Of a stretch of DNA of 64,000 nucleotides, positions 63,581-64,000 are shown in pieces (positions within the stretch are counted from its first letter, which is position 1; each line of letters begins with the position of its first letter). Position numbers and translations under genes: made by a program. The notes under the pieces were generated by a model that was not told the DNA's origin, did not search any database, and saw only the letters and a program-made list of their open reading frames with translations. Where the stretch lies: contig NZ_JAFMPN010000004.1 in the NCBI RefSeq assembly GCF_017351175.1, positions 186,001 to 250,000 on the forward strand, read 5' to 3'. Origin of the DNA: Desulfovibrio sp. Huiquan2017. Lineage in GTDB: Bacteria > Desulfobacterota > Desulfovibrionia > Desulfovibrionales > Desulfovibrionaceae.

Positions 63581-63657
63581 GCGCCAGTAGCTCAGGTGGA
63601 TAGAGCATCGGCCTTCTAAGCCGACGGCCGTGGGTTCGAATCCTACCTGGCGCACCA
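63581..63657 (+). tRNA. tRNA-Arg (anticodon UCU)
   Basis: 77 bases that fold into a full cloverleaf: acceptor GCGCCAG/CTGGCGC, D arm GCTC/GAGC, anticodon stem TCGGC/GCCGA with loop CTTCTAA (anticodon TCT), T arm GTGGG-TTCGAAT-CCTAC, and an encoded CCA end. It reads AGA codons. An integrase gene lies 117 bases beyond its 3' end. Confidence 0.97.
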
Positions 63658-63665
63658 AACATTTT

Positions 63666-63701
63666 AAGCGGTTACGGCATATTGCCGTAGCCGCTTCTTT
63701 G
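63666..63701 (+). terminator. Terminator after tRNA-Arg
   Basis: AAGCGGTTACGGCA pairs with TGCCGTAGCCGCTT (one G-T pair) around TAT, followed by CTTTGTT. It ends the tRNA transcript; if the tRNA 3' end is an attachment site, this hairpin may be island DNA. Confidence 0.75.
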
Positions 63702-63735
63702 TTGGGTGTGTAAAAATATGTGTAAACGGACTGAA

Positions 63736-63769
63736 AAAGGCCCCGGAAACTGCTGCTTCCGAGGCCTTT
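63736..63769 (-). terminator. Terminator of the integrase gene
   Basis: AAAGGCC-C-CGGAA pairs with TTCCG-A-GGCCTTT around ACTGCTGC. On the minus strand TTTTTCAG follows. It lies 5 bases after the integrase stop codon. Confidence 0.75.
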
Positions 63770-63773
63770 CCCT

Positions 63774-64000
63774 TTATCTGGAGAACGCCTTGTCCAACTC
63801 ATTTTTCATGATTCCCAGGCTATGAAGGTAGATCGTGGTAGTCAGGGAATTCTTATGCCGGAGCATCTTCTGGATCGTGGGGATGTCCATGCCCGCCTGA
63901 GCCAGAATGGACGCCGTCAGATGCCGGATGGCGTGGTAGGTGAATGGTCGCACCCCGGCCTCCTTGCATAGCCGGGGAATCAACCGCTGCCGTTCCGCAT
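63774..64000 (-). CDS. Tyrosine recombinase (phage-type integrase), C-terminal part
   Basis: About 75 codons are visible; the frame is open to the window edge, so the 5' part lies outside. The C-terminal catalytic motif is present: HAIRHLTASILAQAG (second catalytic His and Arg), MLRHKNSLTTTIYLHSLG with the nucleophile Tyr in the IYLH context. It reads toward tRNA-Arg, as integrases of tRNA-integrated prophages and genomic islands do. The island should extend to the right, beyond the window. Confidence 0.85.
   Translation of the reverse strand, partial: AERQRLIPRLCKEAGVRPFTYHAIRHLTASILAQAGMDIPTIQKMLRHKNSLTTTIYLHSLGIMKNELDKAFSR

Overview
The window looks like chromosomal DNA of a Desulfovibrionaceae-type sulfate reducer, most like Pseudodesulfovibrio/Desulfovibrio. 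This is inferred from gene content and style, not from a database search: high GC, an NfnAB transhydrogenase pair, an ATP synthase operon with tandem b'/b subunits, many PAS histidine kinases and HD-GYP/HDOD regulators, and dispersed intergenic palindromes of a type I associate with this group. There is no rRNA and no CRISPR array. One tRNA lies at the right end.

Layout. 1-4.1 kb: 3' end of a TAXI-type TRAP receptor, convergent nfnAB, and a small unknown gene preceded by a sigma-54-like site and a perfect hairpin. 4.3-15.5 kb: DHA2-type exporter, PocR/PAS kinase, RecQ, a divergent GNAT/MarR pair sharing a palindrome, a CopA/CopZ copper export pair, a zinc-ribbon membrane protein, an O6-alkylguanine-DNA alkyltransferase and a TIGR01212 radical SAM protein. 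15.7-27.6 kb: the conserved core, namely a rod-shape operon (mreB, mreC, mreD, PBP2, rodA), a bactofilin, then atpF'-F-H-A-G-D-C with its own candidate promoter and a strong terminator. The a and c subunits of the synthase are not here.

27.8-46.3 kb: accessory and regulatory DNA. It holds a heptosyltransferase, small redox and DUF genes, an MFS transporter, and three consecutive response regulators with HDOD, degenerate HD and intact HD-GYP outputs. These converge on a three-PAS kinase. Divergent from the kinase is a tight cheD / exported acetolactate decarboxylase / Hpt-glycosyltransferase operon. An AMIN protein, pstB-phoU with a Pho-box-like site, a lone Hpt protein, and an HxlR-nitroreductase-flavoprotein module follow.

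46.4-56.6 kb: a CHASE/PAS kinase, a phospholipase C-like exported protein, a minus-strand run (NmrA-like, HD-GYP, GrpB, cupin, AraC), and a plus-strand pair of a HyuA-like ASKHA protein with a histone-deacetylase-fold amidohydrolase carrying a C-terminal zinc ribbon. 56.9-63.5 kb: sppA, rpsA with a repeat-rich acidic tail, an unknown gene paired with a pyrimidine-dimer glycosylase family member, speD-speE (spermidine synthesis) and a YjbQ family gene. The window ends in tRNA-Arg(UCU) followed by the 3' part of a tyrosine integrase reading toward the tRNA, the usual edge of a tRNA-integrated island that continues to the right.

The points most worth following are the in-frame Hpt-glycosyltransferase ORF inside the cheD/acetolactate-decarboxylase operon, the response regulator with a destroyed HD motif between two intact relatives, and the HyuA-deacetylase pair. 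All roles are inferred from motifs and context.
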